From positions 186,001 through 250,000 of the forward strand of contig BQMF02000233.1 of the NCBI GenBank assembly GCA_027922465.2: 64,000 bases of DNA, read 5' to 3'. Made by a program: the position numbers and the translations under genes. This document shows, piece after piece, positions 1 through 12,782 of the stretch (its first letter is position 1; every line of letters begins with the position of its first letter). The notes beneath the pieces are model-generated. The model saw nothing but the letters and a program-made list of their open reading frames with translations. It ran no database searches and was not told the DNA's origin. This DNA comes from Turritopsis dohrnii (lineage: Eukaryota > Cnidaria > Hydrozoa > Anthoathecata > Oceaniidae).

Positions 1-489
1 GTTTTGTCGGCTCATGTGTGCTTTTTGACATGAAAATATGAATTAGAGTTTTGGGTCACCATTACAGTTTGTGTGTGCGCTTATTTCCGAAAACAGATCC
101 CCCAGATGAACTTTTAATTGATCTAAAGGAACATTTTGTTGAATGAAACCTTGACTCACCTGTTACTTCTGCCCATCTTTTGCGAGATAAGAAGATATCG
201 CTACACACAGGAAATAACGCACGCTTTAGAAACTTATTTTTTTGTAGTTATTATTTTTTACAGATAGTTATTTTATTTAGATCATTATTATTATATGTAA
301 TCGAAACTGATAGTCAATAGATTTTGTTGTATGTTTCACGTGTGATGGTTCATTTTCGTAACTTCAAGCTACTGCTGTCGGTTGAATGAGATTTACACAC
401 AGCTGAGATGACCTAAAAGCTGGATGAAGGAGTTCAGTTAATAATTCCACTTCTGCCACCATGCATACAGTGAATGATCTGATAAACGC

Positions 490-565
490 TCCCTTCTTTT
501 TAACGCCCCTTCTTAATCTCGAAAAATTAAATGAACGCCCTGGGCGTTAGAGGATTTACAGTATT
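490..565. repeat. Short palindromic repeat with AACGCCC motifs
   Basis: The segment has spaced AACGCCCC and GAACGCCC motifs and ends in a palindrome (CGCCCTGGGCG) followed by TTAGAGGATTTACAGTA. A closely similar arrangement, with GCGCCCGGGCGC then TTAATAGAGGAAATACGGTA, occurs at 27738-27835. I infer two copies of one dispersed non-autonomous element end. The superfamily is not known to me. Confidence 0.45.
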
Positions 566-1074
566 CTTGTTCAGCCATTTTTGTTTCGTTTTTAATTCCG
601 CCTTTACGCAAACAAAAATATTGCGCTTTACAGTTTTCATGAGTAAATTTAAGAAACTTTACCAATAAGAAAGACATTGCTGTCATATGATTAAAAGATG
701 AGGAAAAAGGCGTATGGATTTGTAAGTAAGATTTGTAAGATTTGGAACGTAAAAGCAAAAAGTGAAATTTCTGAAGATTTCATCCATCATACTGCTTCTC
801 CTGATATGAGGGAGATCAAGTAAAAGCTAAGCAGAATGCAACAGCTGACTTAATATTTTCTCACAAGTTCAACTTTCACTATTTCAGCCATTTTTTATTT
901 ATTTCGATGCTTTTATTTACTGAATCAACATTTTGTGTATTTTCATTTGTTTATCCAAGCGAATTTTTGACACGCCAAAAAGTTCAACTCAATCCTACTC
1001 TGCAGACCGCTAAAAATTCGCTGAGGCGAACTTTATTATTATAATTATTTACCCAGGCTAACTTCTTCAGTTCC

Positions 1075-1306
1075 TTAAGATACTGTTATCAATGAGAGGG
1101 TCCTGCGAAGGAGGTCCTCCTAGAGCATTAAAGCCCCCCATTCGAGCTAGGGAAGCTGTATTATCAGGAACCGCTCAACTAGACAACCATCCTAGACATC
1201 ATTCCTGCTCTCTTGCTGATTGCTAAGCAGAGAGGTAGTTTAGGTTTTGAACCCGCGACCTCCCGAACAGAAAGCGAGTACTCTGCCACAAGGCTACCAG
1301 TCGGTA
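1075..1306 (-). mobile_element. tRNA-derived SINE copy (minus strand)
   Basis: Read on the minus strand, the end at about 1306-1233 has a Pol III A-box-like segment (TAGCCTTGTGGCAGAGTA) and, about 40 nt later, a B-box-like GGTTCAAAACC, the layout of a tRNA-derived SINE head. The body runs on to about 1075. A second copy of the head is at 30715-30772 with the same CTGGTAGCCTTGTGG core. It is not called a functional tRNA because the acceptor stem and anticodon arm do not fold as in a tRNA gene. Confidence 0.55.
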
Positions 1307-2411
1307 TTTCGTCTCGTTTGGATACCGCATAAAATACAAATTTGCTGCTGCACAATGGTTAGTCAACATCAAGAACGTTTTAGGAACAAACAGCTACAAC
1401 GATGATGATGTTTGTTGGTTGAACTGTCTTCATTTGAACCAGGTGAGCGTGCACACTAAATTCGTGCATTAAAACACATTTCATTGAGTAATTAAATTTA
1501 TCAAAAAGTCTATCAGTTTTCAAACAAGAGCCAGATGGCGCAAAACGGTAGCAGCAAAAGTACTTGCCACAAGAATACTTTTAAATTTGAAATTTTACTT
1601 CAAGTTCTTAAACGTTCTGTAAACGTTATTTCTTGAGATATCTTACTGGTGGAAAACAGGCATAAACGATATTATAATGTTTAATTGCTAACTCGTGTAA
1701 ATAGGGTCTAATCGCAACACACCAGCAATTTAATTTATTAGAAGACAAAAGAATTATACATGCATGAGCTGTTTATAACGTACGTTTTTTTATAAGAGCT
1801 TATGTAGAAAAAAAAATGTATGTTTTGAATTATAATTTTTTGAAACCGAAAATGAATTCAAACAGATAACTGCCTTTTTTTAACTCGATTTTTGAAAACC
1901 TTGATGTTCAAAGACAGAACCAGCTAACAAACGTAGAAAGTAATAAGAAAGTCTGATCTGTGCTTAACTGACACGAAAAACATATCTATTTTCAAGTGCC
2001 AAAGTTCATTGATTCAGTACCATAAAAGTAACTAAAAGTCCCAGTTTTATGTAGACCTATTTGATTAATATTCATTTCTTCATCAATTAAGTGATAAAAT
2101 ATCAAAGAAAACATATTTTAAATGTATGTGATTGAAAACCTTCGAAAATTCAAAAGGCTGCGTTCGTTCATTAGAATGTATATTGAGTTTTTAGTGGGGA
2201 CTCGCATACTCTAAATCGTAGGCTAAAAACTGCCGTTTCGGCCGGAGTAGTAGTAGTAGGAGTCCAAGGGTGTTTTAATACGGTATTCGCTTACGCTGCT
2301 ACCGTAACAAGTATAAGTGGACTTTAAATTAATTTCAGTTCTTCATTGAAAAAAAATCGCATTCTTTAACAAGCAGGAACCATTTTTTTTTTTAATGTGT
2401 TGATGATAACC

Positions 2412-2669
2412 TTAATGGTTGAAATTTTCGCGCGTACTAAATTTTGCACACCCAATAAAAATGTCTATTTCGCGCGTATTAAATTTCGTATATACGTAAT
2501 AATAAAAGAACTGAGTTTATCCTAAGAGCAAAGATTTCTAGAAGAAAACAGTATTAATTTTCGCGCACAGCCCTTTTGTACATAATTTTGATACTAATTT
2601 TTTCGCATTTCTGACTTTTTTTGTGCGAATGTACGAAAATTAGTACACGAGAAAATTTCTACCAATAAA
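2412..2669. mobile_element. Small MITE with TTCGCGCGTACTAA-type inverted ends
   Basis: The left end reads TTAATGGTTGAAATTTTCGCG and then CGTACTAA. The right end, reverse complemented, reads TTTATTGGTAGAAATTTTCTCG and then TGTACTAA. The ends therefore form imperfect inverted repeats of about 30 bp around a 260 bp body with further TTCGCG motifs. There is no coding capacity. Exact limits and target duplication are uncertain. Confidence 0.5.
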
Positions 2670-3208
2670 GTAGTAAGAATATTAAAAGTCTGTTGAACAC
2701 TCGCAAAATTAAATCCATAACGTCTTGATAGTTGAAAAGAATATAACTTCATATGCGAGGGAAAGAAAAAGAAAACATTTTAGGGCAATCCTTGGTATAA
2801 ACGTCGGTATAAACCATGAAGTGAACATAAAATCACACAAAACAACATCAAAATGGTAGAATTCTAGATAAACAAAAATATATGTTTTAATGTTAGATGT
2901 GAATATTAGTAAGGTATAATTCATATATCAGAAATAAAAAAGTTTTTCTAGTAAATACCACTTGATGTGATATCAAAGTTGACCGCTTCAAGAGGTTCGA
3001 AGGTGGCCGAATAAAATTCATTACACAGTGGAGAGTTTACTTCTCGTACATGTTGACCATAGTTTCACTTGCAAAAAAGAAATAAATAAATTAAGCTGAG
3101 AATTCGAAGACAGATTCTTAGCATATATGAAAATCCCATCCCAAAATTACGTCACGCGTTCTTGTTACAATGGCGCTTTTATCTATTTTCCAATAAACCT
3201 TTAAGTGA

Positions 3209-6200
3209 TTAAGTGCCATTTAAAGATAAACCTTTCATTTTTTCTTCATTCGTTATACCACACGGAGTGTCATTACTTTGTTGAACATTCGTCACATTCT
3301 TTTGAAGTTTGTTCATATCTTTCCCCCCAGAAGCGACAAAAGATATATGTGGTTGCAGGTTAAAGTTCTCTTTACACGATGGTGTACTTGAAAAGCTAGA
3401 AGGGTTTTGCAGCTTCGGAGCTAATTTCGTCTGAAACTCAAATTTTTCTTTTAAAACCCTTCGCTGTCGAGCATCGGTCTGTATTTTCTTCTTGGTGTCC
3501 GGATACAAAGACTTGCGTATAACAGGAGTGGTTACTTTAGAAGCGACTGATTTTTCTGGAGTGTCTTGAAAAGCGAAATTTACGAAACCTGTTAGTTTGT
3601 TATCCCCGTAAGTAAAACTCACAGGACGTTCATTTTCCTTTCCCTGTGTAGCTTGTCGAGTAACTTCACCATCATGCAAACTAGTGTCACTACCAAAATT
3701 CAATTTCCGAACTCCTATATCGTTACAGTGCTCTTCGTCATCAGACACATGTTGCTTTGGACGGCTCAGCAACGTAGGAGAACTCACAGATTTCTTCATT
3801 CCTCTAGCCGAGCTTGTACTTGTAAATCGAGCACTACTAAAAAAACTGTTCGCCCTAGATCGAATGGAACTCATACTGTTCTCGATATGTTTTAAGGATT
3901 TGCGTTTCACATCAGGAGTTGTTGGTTTACTCTGCTTGGGTTTAAACAGTTCCACACTTCGACGACGAATCCTTTTCAAACATTGCTTTACCTTTTGACC
4001 TGGAGTACTGGGGGTGCTTGGAGGTTTGGTTGCAGACATCATTATTTCATTGGAATTAGTTTTTGATCCAACTGGCGTCATTAGCCCCGGCAAGCTGCAT
4101 GATTTTTTCGGCAAATGGGCAGCATTTGAGTTTGATTTTGGAGTCATAGGACATCTTAATGTATTCACCTCATCAGTACTTGTGGAAACTTTATTCATCT
4201 CCTTGAAAAAAATTAGAAAATATTTAGAATTTGGTGAGTTAAATGTTCTGAAAATCATGCAGCAAAATATGTCTTACTTTGATCGACTTCGGAATAAAAA
4301 GCGGTGTTCCGGGATAACTTTGTCGAAACTAAAATGGACATGCATACAAAATTTACAAAAAACTGAAACAAAACCATAGCGCAATACATTTCGATTTCAC
4401 CTTCTCAAGAAAATTATCTTTCATTGGTCCATCAGGCATGTCCATCATTTGTGAATATAGCATCATCAAGGCTTGATTGGTGTTATCTTTCGCCTCTTTT
4501 CGAAAAGCTTTTTCGTCGATCTGCTGACAATAAGATTTTGTCATCGGAACTTCAGCATCTTTCTCCTAGAAATAAAAACATAATCAAAATTTAATCGTCA
4601 CGCCCAAGCAGATAAGAAGTCGCTCGAGTTGATGACATCAAGATTAGAGAAATGTGACCACCAAACAGTAAAAACTTGTTCCTTATACCTTGTTGACAGC
4701 AATTTTTAGTAGGTATTCTTTGCACTCTTCAAGAAATTCTACAGGAACCTACAACAAAAGAAAAACTCAATAAAATAATATGTAATGGCAGAAGGCTATG
4801 AAATATTATAATTTCCTGTCACCTGGAAAACGACATCAGCATTTTCAATAACAAACTTCACCAGGTCTGTAAAAGGTTCCACATTCTCTGTAAATTCTGA
4901 CAGACTATCTAAGGGCTAAACAGAAGAAATATAGAAATAAAGGAGAGTGTAAAAAGGTCCTTATAGCTTATTGCTGCCGATCAAACACAGTAACTTTTAT
5001 TTAAACATCATTTTCATCAGCAACACCAATTAAATCTATCAGTGGGCTGTTTCCAAGGGCTGTTTCCAAGGTGGAATAACCCAACAACCACACATAAGCA
5101 AAACAAGCATAAAATAAATAAAGCCAAACTAAGCAAAAAGGAATTTTAGAGTTCTATTTGTGAAAGTTGGAAGGGGGATATCCTCTTTTGATATATGATA
5201 AATGTGATATGTCTCATAAAAAACTCTTTCAAACAAATACGTGTGACTTGGAAAACTTAATTTCTAAAGTTGTAGAAGGGGCAAAGTTTTTGAAAATATG
5301 TTTATTACAACACTGTATAGAGAAACCAAAATAAACAAGTTTAGTGTGAAACAAAATCAAGTTGTTGAAACAAACCTGTCTCGTGCAAACAATATTTGGT
5401 GCAAACACAACACCAAGGTTATAAGCTGACATTTTATTTAGTTCGTTGTCGGCAACAACAGCTAAAAGCTTGACCAGTTCCTTTAAGAGTAAGCGATTTA
5501 ATGGTGGCAGTAGTAGGAAGAGGAACTTCAGTGTATCAATTTTCCTTTTCTTTGCAGTGACACTGTCCATTTCTAAAATAACAAGTGCCAATATCAGAAA
5601 AAATAATTATTCATTCTTGGTATTCCAGCAAAATTTCCTAAAATACTTTCAATAACTTTCTAAGTTAATACAAAGTTAATGCTAAGTTAATAACTCTCTT
5701 TTCTCCTACTAACCCCATTCTAGATTAGCTTTCATTTACTAAGCCCAGCATTAAATCCCATTTTTCTGTTACAAAATCATTGTAACCTCATCAAATGCAT
5801 ACAATTAGGGCAAATCGAAAAGTTTAAAGGTCCAGTCTGCAAGGATTTTGTGTCATATATTTTTATCACAAGGTCCTTAATTCATAAACTGCAGTTAAGT
5901 AATTCTTAAAGAATCCAAAATCCACTTCTAACCCTTGGTATCACAAACTAGACTATGAGCATCCACTTCTTATCCTTGGTCTCACAAACTAGACTATGAA
6001 CTTTCTGACTAACCTTTTAGTTTACCTGCTAGTTGCTGGTAACAATCATATAATTGCTTCGTTAAAAGTGGTTCTGGTAATTGTGCAAAAAATTGCTTTA
6101 ATACACCGGCTATATCGTGAGGGCTGTATGGTGAATCTTCTGTTGATAGGTTAAGTTTTCCACCCTTGTTCATGATTACTTTTAATTCTTCTTGTCTTTT

Positions 6201-7178
6201 CTTATTGCCAGATATTCGAAATAATCCTTCCACTCCAGTGTCTAGAAGAATATAGCAATCACACCGCAGCAGGTAAAATTGTTGAAAAATCACTGAAAAA
6301 AAGGAGTGCATTTCTATAGAAATATACACTTTATTCATAAAAATGCTCTTCATTGCAATGGATTTTACGATTTTGCTGGGAACTTATTAAATTCATTCAC
6401 TTATACAGTGAGTTAACTTTTGTCTTAATTGATCGTTAAGAAATCAACGAGTTTTTCCAAACTTATTTTTCAATTTCCTCTTCTTCTACTTTTCCATTTC
6501 CTACAAAAATTACATCACGAGAAAGGACAAATAAATAAGAATTCCATCGATATAAAATTTATAAAAATTAATTGGATATGTTCTTCAAAACTTCCATGAT
6601 AATTTTTAATAGAGCCAAAGTGCACGAAACTAATTATAATAAAAAACTTTGAATTACCTTTTAGTTGGATAGCAAGGGTATTAGCAAGGGTATTGTTAGC
6701 ACATTAATATAACTGACTTTATTATAGCTGTTGTTAAAGTAATTTTACATGATCGCATAAATTAAGGATGGAAACCTTCCTGTGTAACTGTACTTACCAA
6801 TCTTTAAATAATTTATAAGTTGGATAACAAACTCGACAGTGCTCTCTGAGATTTGTTGTCCAAACACACGTGGTGTTTCTAAATGTGAAACAGTATTTAA
6901 AGTCATTTAACATTAAAAATAGCCTTGAGGTGTATGTGAAGTTAACTTAACAACTAACCTTTTCTTGACAGAAATTTGAATAAATTCTTAACTTGAGTGG
7001 AGTTACTCTTAATATTTTTACAAGTCACTGGAGCAGCATGAAAATGATTTTCTTCAAGTTCCACATTTTGTGCTACATATGCACAATCCTCTAATATTTG
7101 GAGATCTTCTAGACTATTCAGCTCCAGCAAGCGAGTGAGGCGACCAACACATAAGGTTGAGAGTGGATCATTGGTCAT
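3209..7178 (-). CDS. ARHGAP19: Rho GTPase-activating protein, ARHGAP19-like (8 coding exons)
   Basis: GTPase-activating protein expected to switch off RhoA-type GTPases; vertebrate ARHGAP19 acts on RhoA during mitosis and cytokinesis. I read the coding exons on the minus strand as 7178-6959, 6878-6798, 6241-6026, 5572-5376, 4915-4823, 4748-4689, 4565-4401 and 4201-3209, all with GT-AG borders and matching phases, giving 674 residues. The RhoGAP domain spans roughly residues 85-260. It has the catalytic arginine finger in VEGLFRISG (Arg109), PEPLLTKQL, and the NKMSAYNLGVVFAPN motif with the conserved Asn224. After the domain, QALMMLYSQMMDMPDGP resembles the ARHGAP19-specific segment. The last exon encodes a Ser/Lys-rich tail of about 330 residues, making the protein longer than human ARHGAP19 (494 residues). 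The start is the first ATG of the first exon with clear coding sequence; 5' UTR exons could lie further upstream. Confidence 0.88.
6415..6605. repeat. Intronic relic of the mariner-like MITE family of 40.3-41.2 kb
   Basis: This intron segment between exons 2 and 3 of the RhoGAP gene contains TTGATCGTTAAGAAATCAACG, a TTTTCCATTTCCTAC core and a CATCGATATAAAATTTAT segment. All three recur in order at 40680-40830 and 40990-41090. It is a partial copy with one end lost. Confidence 0.55.
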
Positions 7179-9151
7179 TTTTTGTTCACTTTAATTAAAA
7201 ACTGAAACATGAACCAACATGCAAAATTATTAAAAAACATTTACAAAAAGTAATTTCAGCATGCCATCTTGAAAAAATTCACTCATAAACAAATAACAAT
7301 TGAGACTATGAAACTTTGTTTACGAAAGAGCCACTCTAAAAAACAGGCGGCATTCAGTGTCACAAGCTTATACATTGAAAAAAAAAACAACTTTTCGTCG
7401 CAAAAAACACATTAAATTATTGGTACACTCTTCGCTGGTAAATAGTTCTAAGTAACTTTAACAATTCTGACCGTTGAAAATAAGTAAAAAGTAGTTTCGA
7501 GTTCCGAGTTCTATTTGTAGTTGCTCTAGCGTTTTATCGATGTCACAAAGCCAATAGTGGGTATTTAACAACTAGCAGAGGTTTATTTACAATGGCTCTG
7601 ACTAAAAAATTAAATGTATAACGTATGTATACATTTTAAGATACGAAATTGCCCGAAATCATCAGCAAATACAGGGTTTTTTTTACGTTACATGACATTT
7701 TACTTTTGGTCACACATTTATTGGTAACATACATTATGTCTCATTATACTAGAAAAAACGTTGTAATGAGATTGTAAGAAAGAAAGGTGTATGGTTCAAA
7801 TTCATGATTTATATATAAGTGCATGAAGTACCCACAAACTTTTGGGACGCATGACAAGTCAAAATATTGAGTTGGAATATGGAAAAGCTAAATTCCAAAA
7901 AATAACATGTAACATTATCCTATTTAGGTCTATACAGTGGGTTTATTGAAAAAACAAACTGGACTAGTTTTTCAGCTTCGAAATAGGTGCTCTTACAAAA
8001 AAAAGATAACATCCCTAGGTTCTTCTGAACAAAATTACTCCTTCAAAGACAGGATGTAACAAATGTTACTGTAAGATATTATACATTATGTAATTTTCGA
8101 ACGTTTTGATTCGCACGCTTTCTATTGCAAATTTGAACGTTTGGATTTGATTTTTTGACTTCACATTGTTCATTGTCTTTGCCTATGATCAGTTTGTGCA
8201 AAATTTTTGGAGAAGTGACGTGGATAAAGAAAACAAAACATGATTAATAGTATAATGATTATAGTAACATCCGTTATATTGTAATTGAAGGCACTTTCCT
8301 ATGTGAATTTATGGAATGTAAGCATCGTTAATCAATACCATTTTCCACCATAGAAATGGGGGCATTCATCATGTATTAGCTTGCCATAGTACCAAATTCT
8401 CAATGTATAACGTATGTTACAACGAAATTATAGTGAACTACCTTGCCATTTTTAACCAACTTTAAAAAACTTATTTCTTGTGATGCAATTTAATTTTTTC
8501 GAAAACTTTGGGGATCGAATTTTTAAAAGCATTTTCAATAACTTTTGGGATGATCAATATTTTGAAAACTGTGTACCAGCTAACCTGCCAAATGTTGCAC
8601 TTTTTTTAGAATGGCTCAAAACTTTGTTTCAAAGCTTGTACTATTTGTCAAATTTCTGAAATTAAAAGTCATGGTTATAGATAGACTTTGTGCAAGAAGT
8701 GATCTAGTTTTCTTGCATGTAAGGTGAGAGCCTCAGGATATCAATAAAAATATAAAACACTTTAATCATTAGAGTATTTCACTAGGTTGTATATAATATC
8801 TTTCATTTTTCATTTAGATTTTCATTTAGATTCCTATTGTAAAATATCATCAGAATTGTCAAGAGAAACGATCAATTTCTTCTGAAATTAACGACGAAAA
8901 ACATCAAAGTTTTACCGCTCATATTATTCATCGCTCTACGTTGTATTCAAGAGTCTAGCCTGGACATTTTTGGTTCATATGTGAGGTATAGAGGCTGTAT
9001 GTAAAGAAAATTGTAATATGTCTCAAAACAATTCTGTTCTTCACTGTTATATATAGTCATTTAGGGGAAAAACATCGCATGTGACATTTCAGGGGAAAAA
9101 AAACGCACTTGATTTTATTTGTTTTTTGTAATGAAATACATGAAAAACTAA
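7179..9151. other. Upstream flank of the RhoGAP gene and intergenic DNA
   Basis: AT-rich sequence with no exon-like open frame that I can support. The first few hundred bases presumably hold the promoter of the minus-strand RhoGAP gene, but I see no distinctive core promoter element. Confidence 0.45.
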
Positions 9152-9154
9152 TTA

Positions 9155-9549
9155 GGGGCTGTTCATATGGAGGTGAGCTGGCCCGGTTAGCCGGGCTAGC
9201 TCACTTAGCAGAGATCTCGCTGTCATTAAGAAATCTTTATAAAAATAAATTGTGTTCATATGAAAAGCGGGCTGGCTCACTTAAGTGAGATCTCATTTCA
9301 TTTGACCGGGATCTCAGCTAAGTGAGATGAAATTTGTTCATATGAACAGACCAGCCCGGCTTAGTGGGATAGATTTTAGACAAGTGCGCACGCGTCAAAA
9401 TTCGAATTATTGTTTACGTGATGTAAACAACATTCTCCAGCCTGGTTGAGTGGGATGAGAAAAGCCATATGAACACTGGGTGAATTTCATCTCATTCAAG
9501 TGAGCCAGCCCAGTTAACCGGGCCAGCTCACCTCCATATGAACAGCCTC
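9155..9549. mobile_element. PIF/Harbinger-type MITE with TTA duplication
   Basis: The ends are long inverted repeats: GGGGCTGTTCATATGGAGGT at the left and its near-perfect complement ending AACAGCCTC at the right. They are flanked by TTA at 9152-9154 and 9550-9552. A 3 bp TWA duplication with G-rich ends is the habit of PIF/Harbinger elements. Inside are repeated AAGTGAGAT, GTTCATATGAAC and AGCCCGG motifs, so the 395 bp element is largely self-complementary. There is no transposase; it is non-autonomous. Confidence 0.7.
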
Positions 9550-12052
9550 TTAGATATGCTTTATCATCTATTTAACAACTATTTTTTTCAATTCATGTTT
9601 AAAATATTTGCTTCAATTTTTGATATTTCATACTTCAAAATTCACCATCAAATTGTGTGCAATATCAACTTCATATAAACTGAACTTCCTTTTGTCACTA
9701 CTACTGCGTGGTACGGTAAATCAATAGCTTCACATAGCTATCAACACCATCTTAAAATCATCCAATAAATATTACATCATAAATTCATGCAGCTTTTTTC
9801 CCCTCACAAAAATTAGGGGGAAAAAAAGCCGCAAAGATTTCTCCCTTAGGGAGATTGATTCCCAGGAAAGAGCATTCAAATGAGAGGACGTTCCCACAGT
9901 TGTTGATATAAAGGAAAGAAAAAAGACAATTATAATCAGAATACAAGATGTTTTGTTTACGAAGAATTTCTGTGGTATGGAAACGGGCTTTTATCGTTCT
10001 CATGGATATGGATATGGATAATATAAATAAAGATGGTGTCTTAGAAAAGATGTAAAAAACAATACGTGGTTTTTTTCCCCTTTACTGCGGATTTTTTCCC
10101 TGATCTTCAGGATAAAAAAAACCGCACAATCATTCTTACTTTTCTACAAAATAGATGCATGAATATGTTAAAAAGATATGCCAGTGTTTTGTTGTAACAT
10201 ATGTCTTTCACATTAACATGGTTAGAAAATTTCAATGTTAATTTCGTTTCGTATTAACGAGGATCGCACATGTGTGAACGTCGTAAATATCTTTTGTTTA
10301 ACTGACATTCACTGATCTTTTACGGCCGAACATTTACCGCGGATGAGAAATGGTGGTCTGTTAATATTGTAATAATGGCGCTTTAAAAACATTGCCAAAT
10401 ATAATCAATATTGTCGTTTTCCTGGAAAGATCAGGTTATTTCTCTGGAATTACAAGTTTAAGGTCATGATTCCAAAGACAGACAGACAGACAGACATACA
10501 CCTTCCCATAATGGGGATAGGCCCTAACCTAGGCTAGGGATCACTGACATGATTCCAAAGTTGCAGAAGTAATAGTTAAGTATTTCGGAAGTTACTTTTA
10601 AAATAGTGGCAAAATTGATCGAAGTCACCCCACTTTACGGTACCATCCAAATTAAGAGATATATATATTTTGAAGCATTAATATCCAATTTTTCTAGCAC
10701 TGCAGCATCTTAAGACAAAAGTCATTTGACATTACTTAACCTGCAATATGAAAATAATTACCAATTCACAAATACTGGTAAGAATCATAAATTTGTTGGG
10801 ATGCCAAAATAGTCCAGAGTGAGGAAGAAGAAGCTGAAAAACATTGATTGCAGATATTCCAACAAAAAAACTGTCCAAGAAATCGAAAAGGACGTGTTAT
10901 CAAAAAGAAGTAGGATAAAGAAATAGATGAAAGGGACTTCCGGTGTCTATCTCCCCTTCTTTCTTTCGAGCAATCCAAAATGATTTCATATAATGCAAAT
11001 AGCTAGCAAATAGTTAATAAATAGTTTTATACTTGCCTTTTCTTCCGGATGTTTACACTTTTATAATTCTCGCGCTGTTTTCTACCCTTCATTCTTAACC
11101 AGCTACGACTCCTTATGACTGATTCCGTTATGTTTGCGTCCGAAGTCGGTCAGGATCCAAAAGCTAAATAAAGATGGCAGCTGTCAAAACGAAAGTGAAA
11201 AGCATGTTCTGTCCATTGCGAGAAGAGAAGTTTTTATGATCTTTCTAAGAATATTATTTAGAAGAAAAGCTTTCTCAAATACATTCATATCACTTTTGTT
11301 GTGTTCTCTACCATTTCCAATTTTTCCCCAATTGTTGTTCAGGCTTTACATGGTTTTATTTAGTCCTGTCATCTGCTTTGTAAAAGACAATGATGAAAGT
11401 TTTTCATCTGCTTTTAGCGCAATGACTTTTTCATAGTTCTCGTTATGATGCCTGTTTATTCAAAGGGAACCTGCTGAATGTCCTTCTATGAGTAGTTGTT
11501 GCGCGTGATTATAAATTGAGCTAGACAAAGGAGGAAGGGTGTGATATAGTGTTATGAATCTCTCTTTTGCAGCATTGATTTTATGGAGAGTAATCATTTC
11601 CTTCTGAGTACCATACAGTGACGCCAATTGACAAGTTTAAGAAAGGATTTTAGTCATATGGATTGTAGGTTGTTTGTCTCTACCAGTATATAACCAGTGT
11701 ATTGGAACAAGTATTATTATAACTTTTGTGTTAGGGAACACTGGTTGCATTAAAAATTGATTGTAATATTGATATATATTATATTAACTAACAGGTTGAG
11801 GATTTTAGACAAATATGAAGCCTAGGCAAGGACTAAACTTAAAGCTTTATTATGGAATACTGTTTGTCCCCAATAAGCATAAATTTAGTGTGAATCAAAG
11901 ATAGCCCAATAGATATATAGAAGTAAACAATAAATCTAATTAGCAATAAGGAAAAGTAAGAATAGTCAAGTTTATTTATATTTTAAAATCTTCAATTTAT
12001 TAAAATTTAACTTGTATACATAAAATTAACAGTAGGCTTCTTAAGGCTCTTA
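9550..12052. other. Intergenic stretch
   Basis: No supportable gene. A 70 bp insertion with target duplications lies at 10478-10547. The open frames at 9785-10003 (minus), 10766-10978 (minus) and 11134-11436 (plus) lack homology features. A short ATG frame at 11174 with a good start context closes after 21 codons. Confidence 0.45.
10478..10547. mobile_element. Very short insertion flanked by 13 bp target duplications
   Basis: CATGATTCCAAAG occurs at 10465-10477 and again at 10548-10560, exactly flanking a 70 bp segment that starts with an (ACAG)n run and ends near AGGGATCACTGA. A 13 bp direct repeat around a segment with a simple-repeat end is the mark of target-primed retrotransposition. 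This is probably a 3' end of a SINE or LINE inserted on the minus strand. Confidence 0.55.
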
Positions 12053-12223
12053 AGGCCGGTTTTCAGTTCATTGACTGTGGTCACACGAATGAGCGATCTG
12101 ATTTTTGATTGACTGACACAATCTTGTTTGCCTGGTAGTTCAAATCATTTGAACTACTGAGCGAATGAAAAAGCTGTACCCTCAGCCGCGCAACCGTAGG
12201 GAAACTGCACTGAAAAGCGGCCT
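12053..12223. mobile_element. Harbinger-type MITE, copy 1 (AGGCCGGTTT ends)
   Basis: The 171 bp element starts AGGCCGGTTTTCAGTTCATT and ends CTGAAAAGCGGCCT, flanked by TTA on both sides (12050-12052, 12224-12226). It is the same family as 62988-63156: the inner CCTGGTAGTTCAAATCATTT block is shared. It has no coding capacity. Confidence 0.75.
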
Positions 12224-12700
12224 TTAGATTCTAAGCTCTCAGAAGTCATTGCATTGCTAAATAGTTCTCTACATAGCTCCTACCTGTAGTATTTCACTAG
12301 GTTTATTTCTTAGGTTTTTAGTTTTATAAATATCTTATATATATTGGTATTTTTCGTGTTGACTTTTAAGTAACTGAGGCAAAAAAGTCAGAATTTTAAA
12401 GTTCTATCCAATCTACCATTTCCAGGCTTTTATCAGAATTATAGCTAATTCTTGAAACAGATTCTGTTCACCTTAAAATCGAGTCAGTTAATTTATAAAA
12501 AACTTACTGAGTGCATGAAGTTTTAGCATTTAGGGTTTTAAGTTATAGTTTATAACTTAGTTTAGGATATTTATAGTTTTATTTCAGAATTTAGGGATAT
12601 TTATACTTTGAGAGTTGTTGTTTGATCTACTTCTACGTTGTCTGTGTTTTGATCTTTAAACCTGTAATACTGGGGGCTAGTATGGGGGGACCTAAATCTC

Positions 12701-12724
12701 GGGGGGGGGGGGGGGGGGGGGGGG
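12701..12724 (+). repeat. Poly-G run of 24 bases
   Basis: An uninterrupted run of 24 G follows two shorter runs (GGGGG near 12672, GGGGGG near 12685). The cluster could form a G-quadruplex. Length in the assembly may not be exact. Confidence 0.9.
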
Positions 12725-12782
12725 ACCTAGCACCCCTCTACATACCATAAGTCTGAATTTATGTATTTATTAATTTTCTTAA

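Larger units (their letters stand above)
1..3208. other. Intergenic stretch without a recognisable gene
   Basis: I see no coding exon here on either strand. The few open frames are short, AT-driven and lack family motifs. The stretch holds a palindromic GC-rich repeat near 490-565, a tRNA-derived SINE near 1075-1306 and a small MITE at 2412-2669, listed separately. The part next to 3209 is the probable 3' flank of the minus-strand RhoGAP gene. Confidence 0.6.

Noticed and set aside
1233..1306. Functional tRNA gene
   Set aside because: A- and B-box-like segments are present, but arms do not pair and a second diverged copy exists; a SINE head fits better.
3653..4379. Three plus-strand open frames of 80-121 codons
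   Set aside because: They lie antisense to the last coding exon and neighbouring intron of the ARHGAP19-like gene and have no motifs; they are shadows.
11174..11239. Short frame MAAVKTKVKSMFCPLREEKF with good start context
   Set aside because: Only 21 codons, no clear splice donor and no downstream exon found.
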